A stretch of DNA of 64,000 nt, taken from contig NZ_BMOT01000007.1 of NCBI RefSeq assembly GCF_014647215.1, positions 1 to 64,000 of the forward strand, written 5' to 3'. Position 1 is the first letter of the stretch. Every line of letters starts with the position of its first letter. The translations under genes and the position numbers were made by a program. Under the pieces are notes generated by a model. The model saw only the letters and a program-made list of their open reading frames with translations, was not told where the DNA came from and ran no database searches. Positions 26,883-35,741 of this stretch are shown one piece after another. This DNA is from Shewanella aestuarii (GTDB lineage: Bacteria > Pseudomonadota > Gammaproteobacteria > Enterobacterales > Shewanellaceae).

Positions 26883-26913
26883 AAAAAAACGACCATTAAG
26901 GTCGTTTTTTTAT
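26883..26913. terminator. bidirectional terminator, membrane-protein gene and mtnC
   Basis: Stem AAAAAACGACC / GGTCGTTTTTT with loop ATTAA; A-run on one side and T-run on the other allow termination on both strands, and two genes converge here. Confidence 0.88.
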
Positions 26914-26933
26914 TGGTTAACTTTTACCTTAAA

Positions 26934-27611
26934 TTAGCATTCTAACTCATCAAATGTGGTGATGATTTTGAATTTGGCAGTACGAGCATTAGGCTCTCTG
27001 ACCATTTGGCAGGTTAGCATTCCTGCTGCGTCAGCCGCTTTTAATTCCTCAACCATATCTGAGATAAACAGCATTTGTTTGGGTTTCAAACTGATGGTAT
27101 TGCAAATATTACTGTAGGCTTGTTTGTCTAACTTATTACCAGTACGGGTATCAAAATGGCCACTAAAATGTGTGGTTAAATCGCCGGCATCTGTGTGGCT
27201 GAACAGCAGTTTTTGCGCATCAACTGACCCTGATGAAAAACTGTAAATACGAATGTTTGCCGCAATAATGCGCTCAATATTGTCAATAAAGTCAGGATAT
27301 ATGTGGCCTTTGAATTCAGAACGATTATAGCCTTGCTTCCAAATTAGCCCTTGCAAGGTTTTTAATGGCGTGAATTTACGGTCTTCTTCAATCCATTGAT
27401 TAAGAATTTCAGTTACACGTTCAAGGGTTGCATCTGGTTCTAAAGCAATATCTTTTACATCGCTAATGCAATAATCCACTAAGGCATTATCTTGATTTTT
27501 AGTTAAAAAATCAGCCATGGCTTTTTTAGAATATGGAAATAACACATCCTGAATAAAGTTAAGATCTGTGGTTGTGCCCGCTGTATCAACGATGATAGCT
27601 CTAATACTCAT
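26934..27611 (-). CDS. mtnC: acireductone synthase (enolase-phosphatase E1)
   Basis: 225-residue HAD-family enzyme of methionine salvage that enolises and dephosphorylates 2,3-diketo-5-methylthiopentyl-1-phosphate. The HAD motif I appears as [16 protein letters not shown] (D9); motif II region [18 protein letters not shown]; then [12 protein letters not shown] and [18 protein letters not shown] as motifs III and IV. ATG at 27611 matches homologues; a TTG at 27629 would add six residues. No other salvage gene (mtnA, mtnD, mtnK) is adjacent. Confidence 0.94.
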   Translation of the reverse strand: MSIRAIIVDTAGTTTDLNFIQDVLFPYSKKAMADFLTKNQDNALVDYCISDVKDIALEPDATLERVTEILNQWIEEDRKFTPLKTLQGLIWKQGYNRSEFKGHIYPDFIDNIERIIAANIRIYSFSSGSVDAQKLLFSHTDAGDLTTHFSGHFDTRTGNKLDKQAYSNICNTISLKPKQMLFISDMVEELKAADAAGMLTCQMVREPNARTAKFKIITTFDELEC

Positions 27612-27789
27612 AATGCTTTGCGACTCCAAGGTGATGCTAATAATGAGATCCTATGCTTTATTGTGCAGCAAGGCTAGTCAAAACCCCTTAGATTTTCATA
27701 TTTGTTAACTTATTCATAAGCTGCTAGTTTGTAAGCAAATAAGCTATTAAATAATAGCCAGTGCTAGATAAGTCATTCAAGGAACGAAC

Positions 27790-28950
27790 ATGATTAATAT
27801 GTTGAAGCTAACTTCAACCCAGTATTTATGGGCTCTCATTGTCTTGTTATTACTGTCTCTGTCACCTCAATCTGCAGCACAACAAACACTTGATACCTTG
27901 AAGGTTACTTCGACAAGTTATCAAGGAAGTGCAGATTTCTTGGTCACATTACCCAATAAATATGCTGAAAATACGGATAAAAAATACATCGTATTGGTCG
28001 ACTTCCATCCAGCAAGCCAGCCTTATTTAGCAGGGCTGCATCATTGGATGAGCCACAATGGCGGTTGGCCGTGGTTAGAAACGATTATTGTGACCGCGCC
28101 AGACGGGCATAAGGGCTTGGGCAAGCTAAAGACTTTTGATAATGGTGAGCAGGGCCAAGCATTTTTGAACTTTCTTGAACAGGATTTATTGGCTGCGATT
28201 GATAATAAGTATCGCACCAATGGATTTAAAATACTCAGTGGCTTTACCGGTAATGCCACATTAGGTTTGTTTACTTTAATACAAAGGCCGAAGCTATTTA
28301 ATGCCTATATAGCCGCTAGTCCGATTTTAAGTGAAAATTATCTTTCAGTCATGAATGACACGCCAAACTTGGTCCCCACTCTTGCTGCACTAGCGCAACC
28401 GAGAATGCTATTTTTGTCGCGTGCCGATAGTGATTTTGAGCAAAGACAAATAGCCGATTTTGATAAGCTGGTAACGACATTAAAGCAAAAAGCCCCAAGC
28501 AACTTATTATGGCGCAGTAAGGTGTTTGACGGTTCTTACTATATGTCACAACCTGCATTGGCAACGATATATGCCATTGAGCAAATATTTAACGATGTAC
28601 ATACCATAATTAAACCCGATTCAGCTATTGGTAAAGCTGGGCCAGAAGCGATATATGCGCATTTTCAGCAAGTATCAAATAAGTATGGTTTTGCAGTCAG
28701 CGCAGCAGATTCATTGTTCGAATTGGCAAAATCTAAATCGGAGCCAAAAGATGCTTTAGTTGTTTATCAGTTTGCCGTGGATAAATACCCTCAAAATGCG
28801 CATACCCATCATGGCTTAGCGACAGGATTAGCTGCTGCAGGTGAAATGCCGCAAGCGATAGCTGAGTTAAAATTAGCCATTACGATGACAAAGCATCCGT
28901 TTTACCTGCATCATTGGGGAAAATTGCTTGAAGAATATCAAGCTAAATAA
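27790..28950 (+). CDS. secreted esterase-like protein with degenerate nucleophile and TPR tail
   Basis: 386 residues: signal peptide (about 1-30, ending PQSAAQQ), an alpha/beta hydrolase domain of the esterase D / IroE-like family, and a C-terminal TPR-like repeat (about 310-380). The fold is marked by IVTAPDGHKGLGKLKTF and LIQRPKLFNAYIAASP. At the nucleophile elbow, where relatives have GHSFGG, this protein reads SGFTGNATLG, with Thr153 in place of serine, so hydrolase activity may be lost. AAGGA lies seven bases before the ATG. Confidence 0.78.
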   Translation: MINMLKLTSTQYLWALIVLLLLSLSPQSAAQQTLDTLKVTSTSYQGSADFLVTLPNKYAENTDKKYIVLVDFHPASQPYLAGLHHWMSHNGGWPWLETIIVTAPDGHKGLGKLKTFDNGEQGQAFLNFLEQDLLAAIDNKYRTNGFKILSGFTGNATLGLFTLIQRPKLFNAYIAASPILSENYLSVMNDTPNLVPTLAALAQPRMLFLSRADSDFEQRQIADFDKLVTTLKQKAPSNLLWRSKVFDGSYYMSQPALATIYAIEQIFNDVHTIIKPDSAIGKAGPEAIYAHFQQVSNKYGFAVSAADSLFELAKSKSEPKDALVVYQFAVDKYPQNAHTHHGLATGLAAAGEMPQAIAELKLAITMTKHPFYLHHWGKLLEEYQAK

Positions 28951-28954
28951 CCCT

Positions 28955-28985
28955 GATAAGCTAAATTTCGTTTAGCTTATCAGGT
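28955..28985 (+). terminator. possible terminator after the esterase-like gene
   Basis: Strong inverted repeat TGATAAGCTAAA / TTTAGCTTATCA, but no T-run follows, so termination is uncertain. Confidence 0.5.
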
Positions 28986-29034
28986 ATCATATATCAGCAG
29001 CTTAGCTTAATAATTTACCTATAAGGCAGTCATT

Positions 29035-29484
29035 ATGATTTCAAAGTGGGCAAAACGTTTTTTTCAAATGGCTGAGCTTGTCGGCTCGTGGAGTAAGGAT
29101 CCTTCCACGCAAGTGGGCGCGGTGATCACCAAACATAATCGTATAGTATCGGTGGGGTTTAATGGTTATCCACATGGTATTTCGGATAGTGCAGAAACCG
29201 ACGACCGTGAGATGAAGTTACTGAAAACATTGCATGCTGAAGAAAATGCAATCCTGTTCGCAAAGCGTGATCTTGATGGTTGTGATATTTGGGTGACTCA
29301 TTTTCCTTGTCCTAATTGTGCGGCGAAAATTATCCAAACTGGTATTACAGGGGTATTTTGCCCAGAGCAAAGCGATGACTTTTTATCTCGTTGGGGAGAT
29401 AAGATTAAAATCAGCCAAGAGATGTTTTTACAGGCGGGTGTCAAAGTGAATTGGCTGCCCATCGATGAATTGAACAAAAAGTAA
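29035..29484 (+). CDS. dCMP/CMP deaminase family protein
   Basis: 149-residue zinc hydrolase. The zinc and proton-shuttle motif is TLHAEENAILFA (HAE), followed by HFPCPNCAAKIIQTG (PCxxC), the deoxycytidylate deaminase signature; KDPSTQVGAVIT near residue 23 is also typical. It probably makes dUMP from dCMP for thymidylate synthesis, though close relatives act on other cytosine compounds. Monocistronic, with a very strong terminator at 29501. Confidence 0.88.
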   Translation: MISKWAKRFFQMAELVGSWSKDPSTQVGAVITKHNRIVSVGFNGYPHGISDSAETDDREMKLLKTLHAEENAILFAKRDLDGCDIWVTHFPCPNCAAKIIQTGITGVFCPEQSDDFLSRWGDKIKISQEMFLQAGVKVNWLPIDELNKK

Positions 29485-29500
29485 GCTTTACTTTCACGAT

Positions 29501-29528
29501 AAAAAATCGCCAGCATCGGCGATTTTTT
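29501..29528 (+). terminator. terminator after dCMP deaminase
   Basis: AAAAAATCGCC / GGCGATTTTTT stem with a six-base loop and its own T-run. Confidence 0.9.
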
Positions 29529-29836
29529 CATTTAACGGCTATTGTTATTTTGCAATTCAATGGGTTGAGCCATTTCTATCTTATTGCATTCGATGCAACA
29601 TTTCTCCCTAGCGTACCTTTTTGTTTAATGCCAAGACCTGTTTGTTCTTAAACGCAGCAATGCTATAACCTGTTCAATTAGATTTTTATCAATAATATTT
29701 TTATCAATTAGATTTTTTGCATGAATATGATCAACATCAAATAATCATCTATCACTTTTGGGTAACATCATTAACAAGGCAGATAAATGAAGGTTTATTT
29801 GGCTTCAGTATAAAAATAGCCACTTTAGAGGTACAG
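29529..29836. other. upstream region of the tetrathionate reductase cluster
   Basis: No gene. A 13-base direct repeat CAATTAGATTTTT occurs at 29675-29687 and 29705-29717 (30-bp period), with a second overlapping repeat TTTTTATCAAT. An FNR-like site follows at 29727-29740. The AT-rich duplication may affect promoter architecture. Confidence 0.5.
29727..29740 (+). promoter_or_regulatory. FNR/EtrA-type binding site
   Basis: ATGAT-CAAC-ATCAA matches the FNR consensus TTGAT-N4-ATCAA at nine of ten defined bases. It lies about 97 bp upstream of the monoheme cytochrome start, at the head of an anaerobic respiratory cluster, so oxygen-regulated activation is likely by inference. Confidence 0.6.
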
Positions 29837-30166
29837 ATGATGAAACCAATGCAACAATTAGGCGTAGTAATTGCGGTGATATTAACCCTAGGCAGTACAG
29901 CAATGGCTGCAGATGGCGGTAACCCTAAAAAGGGAAAACATCTCTATAAAAAAGAATGTAAAGCATGCCATAGCGTAAATAGTGAAGGACCAGAGTTAAC
30001 GCCAATGGCAAAAACAATGGGCCAATGGGATAGATTTTTCCAGCGCGATCAACATAAATCAAAGCCTGAAGTGTTTAAGGCGCTATCAGAACAAGAGCTA
30101 AAGGATATCCAGCAGTTTTTGTATGACCATGCAGCAGATTCAGATCAGCCTCAAACCTGCGGCTAA
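29837..30166 (+). CDS. periplasmic monoheme cytochrome c, otr cluster
   Basis: 109 residues: a signal peptide ending STAMAAD (about residue 25), then one heme site KECKACHSVN and a short helical domain. A Met-containing segment (LTPMAKTMGQW) could give the axial ligand. The C terminus ends in Cys-Gly (QPQTCG), unusual for this family. The start at 29837 is chosen since a longer frame from 29717 removes the signal peptide; GAGG lies upstream. It precedes the porin and octaheme reductase genes and probably feeds electrons to the reductase. Confidence 0.87.
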   Translation: MMKPMQQLGVVIAVILTLGSTAMAADGGNPKKGKHLYKKECKACHSVNSEGPELTPMAKTMGQWDRFFQRDQHKSKPEVFKALSEQELKDIQQFLYDHAADSDQPQTCG

Positions 30167-30328
30167 CGCTTATATCGCTGATGTTATGGGCAGATTTTAG
30201 ATAACACGTCATCAGCAAACCCAAATAAAGGTAGAAAAAGCGAGGATTAACCTCACGGATTTCTGCACCCTAAATTTAGCTAACTCGATTGATTTATCAA
30301 GGTTAGCGTAAAACAAGGAAGCACTATT

Positions 30329-32056
30329 ATGCGAACCTTAATATCAATTTTAGTGGCAAACGCATTAGCAATAAGCAGCATGGCTGTTGCCGCAGACACG
30401 GTACAAGTAAACGATGATGCGCAAAAAATTGCCGAACTACAGCGCCAACTTGCTGACATAACTGATGAGCTTGACGATATTAATAGTCGAGTTGATAAAA
30501 CCGAAAGACATAGCGCATTAGATAGAATTAGCATCACCGGAGACTTTAGAACCAAAGTCCATTCTTTGCATTACCAAAATGTCACCTGGAACCCTGCCAT
30601 GAATGTCGATTTTTCAGACTTTGGCGCTAAGGCAATGTCAGGGGCATTTGGAGCACCTACGGATGCCAATTCGCCTCTAGGGCAAATGATGATGGCTAAT
30701 CCTGAGTTGGCCCAAGCGTTTCAAAGTGGCCAATTACAAGGTGTGATGCCCTATGTTCTTGCGCCTAAAACCATGCAAGACATAGACAATGATTTGTTTT
30801 ATACCACGCGTTTACGCTTAGATTTAAAAGCCAAGGTGTGGGATAACGTTAGTTTTTCTGGTCGCTTAGCTATGTATAAAAATTGGGGCGACTCAACCGG
30901 TACACAGGTTTTTGACTCTTGGCGATCATTCACTATGGACGGAACCAGCAGTGGCAATACTAGCGGTGACTGGTTAAGGGTCGAGCGTGCTTATTTTGAC
31001 TGGCGTAATATTGGTGGTAGTGAAACCTACTTGTCGATTGGCCGTCGCCCCTCTACCTACGGCCCACCAAGTCATTACCGAGAAAATGAAATGCGCGGTG
31101 GGACACCATCTGGGCACTTAGTTAACTTCAACTTCGATGGTGCGACCTTAGGTTACAATCTTGGTGAAATAACCGGTATTGATGGTCAGGTGGTACGTTT
31201 TTGTTATGGTCAGGGATTTGAGTCTCAGTGGGGCAATGGTGAAATGTTTGGTGACATAGTGACCAAGGATACCCACTTAGGCGGCTTTAATATTGATGCC
31301 ATCAATGATGGTAATCACTTCCTACAACTTACCCTTTTTGGCGCAAAAGATGTTAATGATGGTTTTAAGGGCACGATGGCATTTCCTACACAGTTAGCGG
31401 GTATTTTTGCCCCTACCATGTATCAAGATATGCAAAAGTTCGACAACTTTAACTTTGTCACCCGTGTGCAACCAAGTGGCGTCATTGGCGACATGTATTT
31501 AGGTGGTATCGGTTATGCCTACGAAAGTGATGACGACATTAAAGTGTTCGGATCGCTTGGATGGACTCGTGCTGAGCCTAATGGTAATAGCGGGTTATTT
31601 GGTGGCATGTTAAGTGATGCGGTATTTGAAGCTGAGCTAAATAGTACAGGGACAGAGATTATTATGGTGCCTAAATATGCCGATGATAGCTCATCTAAAG
31701 ATGGTTATGGCATTTATGTGGGCATGCAAATACCTGCGCCATTTGGCAAATTTGGCTTGGAATATAACTATGGCTCTGAATATTGGACGCCATTCACTCA
31801 GGCGCAAGATGACCCAGTCGGCAGCAAGCTCGCCACGCGCGGACATGTGGCCGAGGCTTATTACATTTTTGACATTAATCCCCGTATGTTCATCAAGCTA
31901 GCTGGGCTTTATTACGACTATGAATACACTGGCAGCGGCACGCCCGTTGGCGCACCGCAGAAAATTGATGACGTAATGGAAGGCACTGCATTCTCGATGT
32001 TGCCTGTGGTAGATACGGCTTTTGATGTTAATGCCTCATTAACTGTTAATTTCTAA
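30329..32056 (+). CDS. outer-membrane porin of the otr cluster (DUF3373-like)
   Basis: 575 residues. Signal peptide (about 1-23, ending SMAVAAD), a short coiled coil (QKIAELQRQLADITDELDDI), then a long beta-rich barrel with alternating aromatic strands (LNFNFDGATLGYNL type) and a last strand ending in phenylalanine (ASLTVNF), the outer-membrane insertion signal. Only one Cys is present, so it lacks the N-terminal CxxC of MtrB-type conduit porins. It most resembles DUF3373-type porins found beside multiheme cytochromes. Role likely solute entry or electron-conduit support; both are inference. Confidence 0.75.
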   Translation: MRTLISILVANALAISSMAVAADTVQVNDDAQKIAELQRQLADITDELDDINSRVDKTERHSALDRISITGDFRTKVHSLHYQNVTWNPAMNVDFSDFGAKAMSGAFGAPTDANSPLGQMMMANPELAQAFQSGQLQGVMPYVLAPKTMQDIDNDLFYTTRLRLDLKAKVWDNVSFSGRLAMYKNWGDSTGTQVFDSWRSFTMDGTSSGNTSGDWLRVERAYFDWRNIGGSETYLSIGRRPSTYGPPSHYRENEMRGGTPSGHLVNFNFDGATLGYNLGEITGIDGQVVRFCYGQGFESQWGNGEMFGDIVTKDTHLGGFNIDAINDGNHFLQLTLFGAKDVNDGFKGTMAFPTQLAGIFAPTMYQDMQKFDNFNFVTRVQPSGVIGDMYLGGIGYAYESDDDIKVFGSLGWTRAEPNGNSGLFGGMLSDAVFEAELNSTGTEIIMVPKYADDSSSKDGYGIYVGMQIPAPFGKFGLEYNYGSEYWTPFTQAQDDPVGSKLATRGHVAEAYYIFDINPRMFIKLAGLYYDYEYTGSGTPVGAPQKIDDVMEGTAFSMLPVVDTAFDVNASLTVNF

Positions 32057-32093
32057 TCATGGTGCCCCAGCTTGCTGGGGCAAGGAGTATACG

Positions 32094-33485
32094 ATGAAAA
32101 CCATGACATTATTTATGGTGCTGGCATTAAGTAGTCCACTTGCTTATGCAAAATTTGACCACAAAGAAGCGATAACAGGTCCCTTTACTCAAGGGAGTGA
32201 CGTGACATCCCAATGTATTGAGTGTCACGAGGATCATGCCAAAGAGTTTATGAAATCATCGCATTGGACTTGGGAATTAAAGCAAGAACTCCCCGGAAGA
32301 ACCGTAATGCGCGGTAAGAAAAATAGCATTAACAACTTTTGTGTTTCGATAAGCGGTAACGAACCTCGCTGCACCAGTTGTCATGCGGGATATGGCTGGA
32401 AAGACAATAGCTTTGATTTTTCTGATATGACCAAAGTAGATTGTTTAGTGTGTCATGACACCACAGGAACCTATGTCAAAGAACCTGCTGGGGCAGGCGA
32501 GCCTATGGCTAAAGTTGACCTCACACGGGTAGCACAAAATGTGGGTCAACCTGTAAGGGATAACTGCGGTACATGTCACTTTTATGGTGGTGGAGGTGAC
32601 GCCGTTAAGCATGGCGATTTAGATTCATCCATGTCTTATCCAGATAAAGCAACCGATGTGCATATGGACACCGACGGTAACGATTTTCAGTGCCAAACCT
32701 GCCATACAACTGAAAGTCATCAAATTACCGGTAATGCGATGGGTGTATCGCCAGGTGGCGAAACCCCTATAGGTTGCGAGAATTGCCATGACAGTGCCCC
32801 ACATCAAAATAAAAAGCTCAATACTCACACTGCCGCGGTGGCGTGTCAGACATGCCATATTCCATTTTTTGCTAAAAATGAGCCAACTAAGATGCGCTGG
32901 GACTGGTCTACAGCAGGAGATAAACTGCCAGAAACCAAAGATGAATATGGTAAAAGCACTTTTATGAATAAAAAGGGCACGTTTGTTTGGCAGAAAAATG
33001 TCCCGCCACAATATGCCTGGTTTAACGGTAACGCGGATGCCTATATGGCGGGTGATAAAATTGATCCTAAAGGTGTGGTAAAACTAACCTACCCATTGGG
33101 CAATATCGGTGATGCAAAGGCTAAGATTTACCCATTTAAAGTACATACGGGTAAACAAATTTACGACACTAAACATAATATTATTATTACCCCTAAAACC
33201 TATGGCGAAGGTGGATACTGGGATAAATATGATTGGGATCTTGCCGCAGACTTAGGCATGAAAGCCAATGCCACTATGATTGAAAAAGGCTTAAGTTATA
33301 GTGGGCAGCATGATTTTGTTGAAACTGAAATGTGGTGGAGAATTAACCACATGGTGTCGCCCAAAGATCAAGCTCTACAGTGCAGTGACTGCCATAACAA
33401 AGGTCAGCGCTTGGACTGGAAAGCATTGGGATATGATGGTGACCCAATGAAAAACAAGCAAGGTAAACGTCATACAGTGAAGTAA
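32094..33485 (+). CDS. otr: octaheme tetrathionate reductase
   Basis: 463 residues, signal peptide ending SPLAYAK (about residue 19) and eight CxxCH motifs: CIECH, CTSCH, CLVCH, CGTCH, CQTCH, CENCH, CQTCH and CSDCH. The order and spacing follow the Shewanella octaheme reductase known to reduce tetrathionate, and in vitro nitrite and hydroxylamine, in the periplasm. In that enzyme the active heme has lysine as distal ligand. It lies 37 bp after the porin gene, in the order monoheme-porin-octaheme recalled for S. oneidensis SO_4142-4144. Terminator at 33536. Confidence 0.93.
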   Translation: MKTMTLFMVLALSSPLAYAKFDHKEAITGPFTQGSDVTSQCIECHEDHAKEFMKSSHWTWELKQELPGRTVMRGKKNSINNFCVSISGNEPRCTSCHAGYGWKDNSFDFSDMTKVDCLVCHDTTGTYVKEPAGAGEPMAKVDLTRVAQNVGQPVRDNCGTCHFYGGGGDAVKHGDLDSSMSYPDKATDVHMDTDGNDFQCQTCHTTESHQITGNAMGVSPGGETPIGCENCHDSAPHQNKKLNTHTAAVACQTCHIPFFAKNEPTKMRWDWSTAGDKLPETKDEYGKSTFMNKKGTFVWQKNVPPQYAWFNGNADAYMAGDKIDPKGVVKLTYPLGNIGDAKAKIYPFKVHTGKQIYDTKHNIIITPKTYGEGGYWDKYDWDLAADLGMKANATMIEKGLSYSGQHDFVETEMWWRINHMVSPKDQALQCSDCHNKGQRLDWKALGYDGDPMKNKQGKRHTVK

Positions 33486-33535
33486 CCTCACTAGTATTGA
33501 TTATCCTCGCTTGGTATGCCCTGTATTAATCTTTC

Positions 33536-33573
33536 AAGAGCTTAAATCAATAGTCGATTTAAGCTCTTTTTTT
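33536..33573. terminator. terminator between otr and hutI
   Basis: Perfect 13-bp arms AAGAGCTTAAATC / GATTTAAGCTCTT with loop AATAGTC and seven T residues on the plus strand; hutI converges from the right. Confidence 0.9.
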
Positions 33574-33623
33574 GCCCAACTAACTGGATACATGTACCAC
33601 CAAATGGCCTGGGTAAATGCTTG

Positions 33624-34856
33624 TTATTGTTGAATAATTTTGCCGGCTTTAATCACTTGCTCACACGGATTGACGCCAAAAGTATAAGCCAGCTCTGCGG
33701 GAGAGTTTATATCCCACAAACAGAAATCAGCTTGTTTGCCAGCGACTAAACTGCCGACATTTTTATCAATCCCCAATGCTTTCGCTGCATTGATTGTCAG
33801 GCCTTTCAGGGCTTCTTCCGGGGTTAGACGGAAAAAGGTGCACGCCATATTCAGCATTAACTTGGTTGAGCAAATAGGCGATGAACCAGGATTAAAATCG
33901 CTCGCAATCACCATTGGCACCTTGTATTGACGCAGTAACTCAATGGGAGGCAATTTTGTTTCTCGTAAAAAGTAATAGGCTCCTGGCAGTAATACGGCAC
34001 ACGTACCGCTTTCACTCAGCGCTTTTACTCCAGCCTCATCTAAATGTTCAATATGATCGACAGACAATGCGTTTAACCGTGCGGCAAGTTCACTGCCGCC
34101 AATATTTGATAATTGCTCGGCATGCAGTTTGATTGATAAGCCGGCATTTTGGGCTGCAATGAGTACGCGCTCTGTTTGTTGCAGATTAAACGCAATACCT
34201 TCACAAAAGACATCCACAGCATCGGCAAGTTGATGTTCAATTACCTGCGGTAGCATCTCATTAATGACTAAATCGACATAAGCATCAGGTTGGTTTTTAT
34301 ATTCGGCAGGAATAGCATGGGCGCCTAAAAATGTGGTCTTAACATCAATATGATGATGTTGGCCTAATTCTTTTGCGACTCGAAGTAGCTTGAGTTCAGT
34401 TTCAGTATCTAGGCCATAGCCTGATTTGATTTCAACCGTTGTGACACCTTCTTTAGCCAAAGCATTCAAGCGTTTACGCCCAAGATCAAACAGGGTCGCT
34501 TCATCAGCTTCTCGGCAAGCCTTAACGGTGGAAATAATACCGCCGCCAGCGCGGGCAATGTCTTCATAACTAGCACCCTGTAGGCGTAGTTCAAATTCAT
34601 TGGCTCGACTGCCGGCAAAAACTAAATGAGTATGAGCATCAATAAGACCTGGAGTGATCCATTTACCTTTTCCGCGGTAAATTGGCGTGGCTAACGCATC
34701 AAACTCAGGAAGATCAGCGCGAGGACCTATCCAAGCCACTTTGCCGTCTTTTACGGCAATAGCAGCATTTTCAATTGCGCCATACGGCACTGATGATGCC
34801 GTATCCATAGTGGCAACATTGACATCAATCCATACTTGGTCCCAGTTCATAGCCAT
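33624..34856 (-). CDS. hutI: imidazolonepropionase
   Basis: 410-residue metal-dependent amidohydrolase, third step of histidine degradation (imidazolonepropionate to formiminoglutamate). Metal site motif [12 protein letters not shown] near residue 70, then [28 protein letters not shown] and [12 protein letters not shown] with further metal histidines, and [10 protein letters not shown] near the C terminus. Length equals the family norm. Transcribed away from hutC with a perfect HutC operator between, so it should respond to the same inducer, urocanate. Confidence 0.96.
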   Translation of the reverse strand: MAMNWDQVWIDVNVATMDTASSVPYGAIENAAIAVKDGKVAWIGPRADLPEFDALATPIYRGKGKWITPGLIDAHTHLVFAGSRANEFELRLQGASYEDIARAGGGIISTVKACREADEATLFDLGRKRLNALAKEGVTTVEIKSGYGLDTETELKLLRVAKELGQHHHIDVKTTFLGAHAIPAEYKNQPDAYVDLVINEMLPQVIEHQLADAVDVFCEGIAFNLQQTERVLIAAQNAGLSIKLHAEQLSNIGGSELAARLNALSVDHIEHLDEAGVKALSESGTCAVLLPGAYYFLRETKLPPIELLRQYKVPMVIASDFNPGSSPICSTKLMLNMACTFFRLTPEEALKGLTINAAKALGIDKNVGSLVAGKQADFCLWDINSPAELAYTFGVNPCEQVIKAGKIIQQ

Positions 34857-34905
34857 TCTCTTGATAAATTCTTTTTTGATTGTTAATCAAACAATACTTG
34901 ATCTT

Positions 34906-34921
34906 GCTTGTATATACAAGC
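34906..34921. promoter_or_regulatory. HutC operator
   Basis: GCTTGTATATACAAGC is a perfect 16-bp palindrome in the space between hutI and hutC, about 50 bp from each start codon. Its core TTGTATATACAA is the known HutC operator type, so both divergent promoters are probably repressed together. Confidence 0.85.
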
Positions 34922-34967
34922 TAGGATGAGTGCAATAAATCTCCATTATTTGACGTTGGAACACCGC

Positions 34968-35675
34968 ATGGCGTTGGCAAAATTTGCTGAAATAAAACAA
35001 TTTATCCTTGCCCGTATTGAAGCGGGCGAATGGGAAGAGAACGCCCGTGTGCCATCAGAAAATCAACTCACCGAGATGTTTAATTGTAGCCGAATGACCG
35101 CTAGGCGAGCATTAACTGAACTGGTTGACGCTGGCATATTAGAGCGTACACAGGGGCTAGGGACATTTGTTGCAGGATTAAAATCGCAATCATCGTTACT
35201 GAATATCCGTAATATTGCTGATGAAATTAAAGAGCGTGGCCACGGCTACAGTGTTAAACAACTGGAACTTACCCAGATAGAAGCCATTGCGCCTATTGCG
35301 ATTGCGCTGGGATTAGAGGTGGGAAGTCCAGTATTTTACTCAGTGTTGATTCATTGTGAGCAAGGCTTACCCTTGCAGTTAGAAGAGCGCTTTGTTAATC
35401 CGCATTTAATTCCCGACTATTTATCGCAAAATTTTACCCAGCAAACGCCGCACGAATATTTATCACAAGTGGCACCGTTAACGGAGGCGCGTCATACCGT
35501 TGAAGCCATCATTGCCAATGAGCAAATTCAGCAGCGTCTTGAGATTTTAGCCACCGAGCCATGTTTGCAAATTATTCGGCGTACTTGGTCACGTAAAGGG
35601 GTCGTCAGTTTTGCCCGCTTAGTACATCCCGGTAGTAAATTTAGATTAGGCGGCCATTTAACATTTAAACGTTAA
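34968..35675 (+). CDS. hutC: histidine utilization repressor HutC (GntR family)
   Basis: 235 residues: N-terminal winged helix (KFAEIKQFILARIEAGEW, then RVPSENQLTEMFNCSRMTARRALTEL) and a UTRA effector domain (about 90-230). HutC represses hut genes and is released by urocanate. I choose ATG at 34968 (GGA seven bases upstream); longer frames from 34908 or 34926 would place the operator inside or next to the coding sequence. hutU starts 66 bp after its stop. Confidence 0.93.
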   Translation: MALAKFAEIKQFILARIEAGEWEENARVPSENQLTEMFNCSRMTARRALTELVDAGILERTQGLGTFVAGLKSQSSLLNIRNIADEIKERGHGYSVKQLELTQIEAIAPIAIALGLEVGSPVFYSVLIHCEQGLPLQLEERFVNPHLIPDYLSQNFTQQTPHEYLSQVAPLTEARHTVEAIIANEQIQQRLEILATEPCLQIIRRTWSRKGVVSFARLVHPGSKFRLGGHLTFKR

Positions 35676-35741
35676 TGGCGTTTACATAACACAGATAAAA
35701 ACCAAAAAATAAAACAAACCGAATAGGTTGAAGAGGAAAAA

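Noticed and set aside
30329-32056. MtrB-type electron-conduit porin
   Set aside because: It lacks the N-terminal CxxC and has a coiled coil, and no MtrA/MtrC-type decaheme partner is encoded nearby.
34876-34890. FNR site TTGAT-ATCAA before hutI
   Set aside because: The half sites are five bases apart instead of four, and hut genes are explained by the HutC operator.
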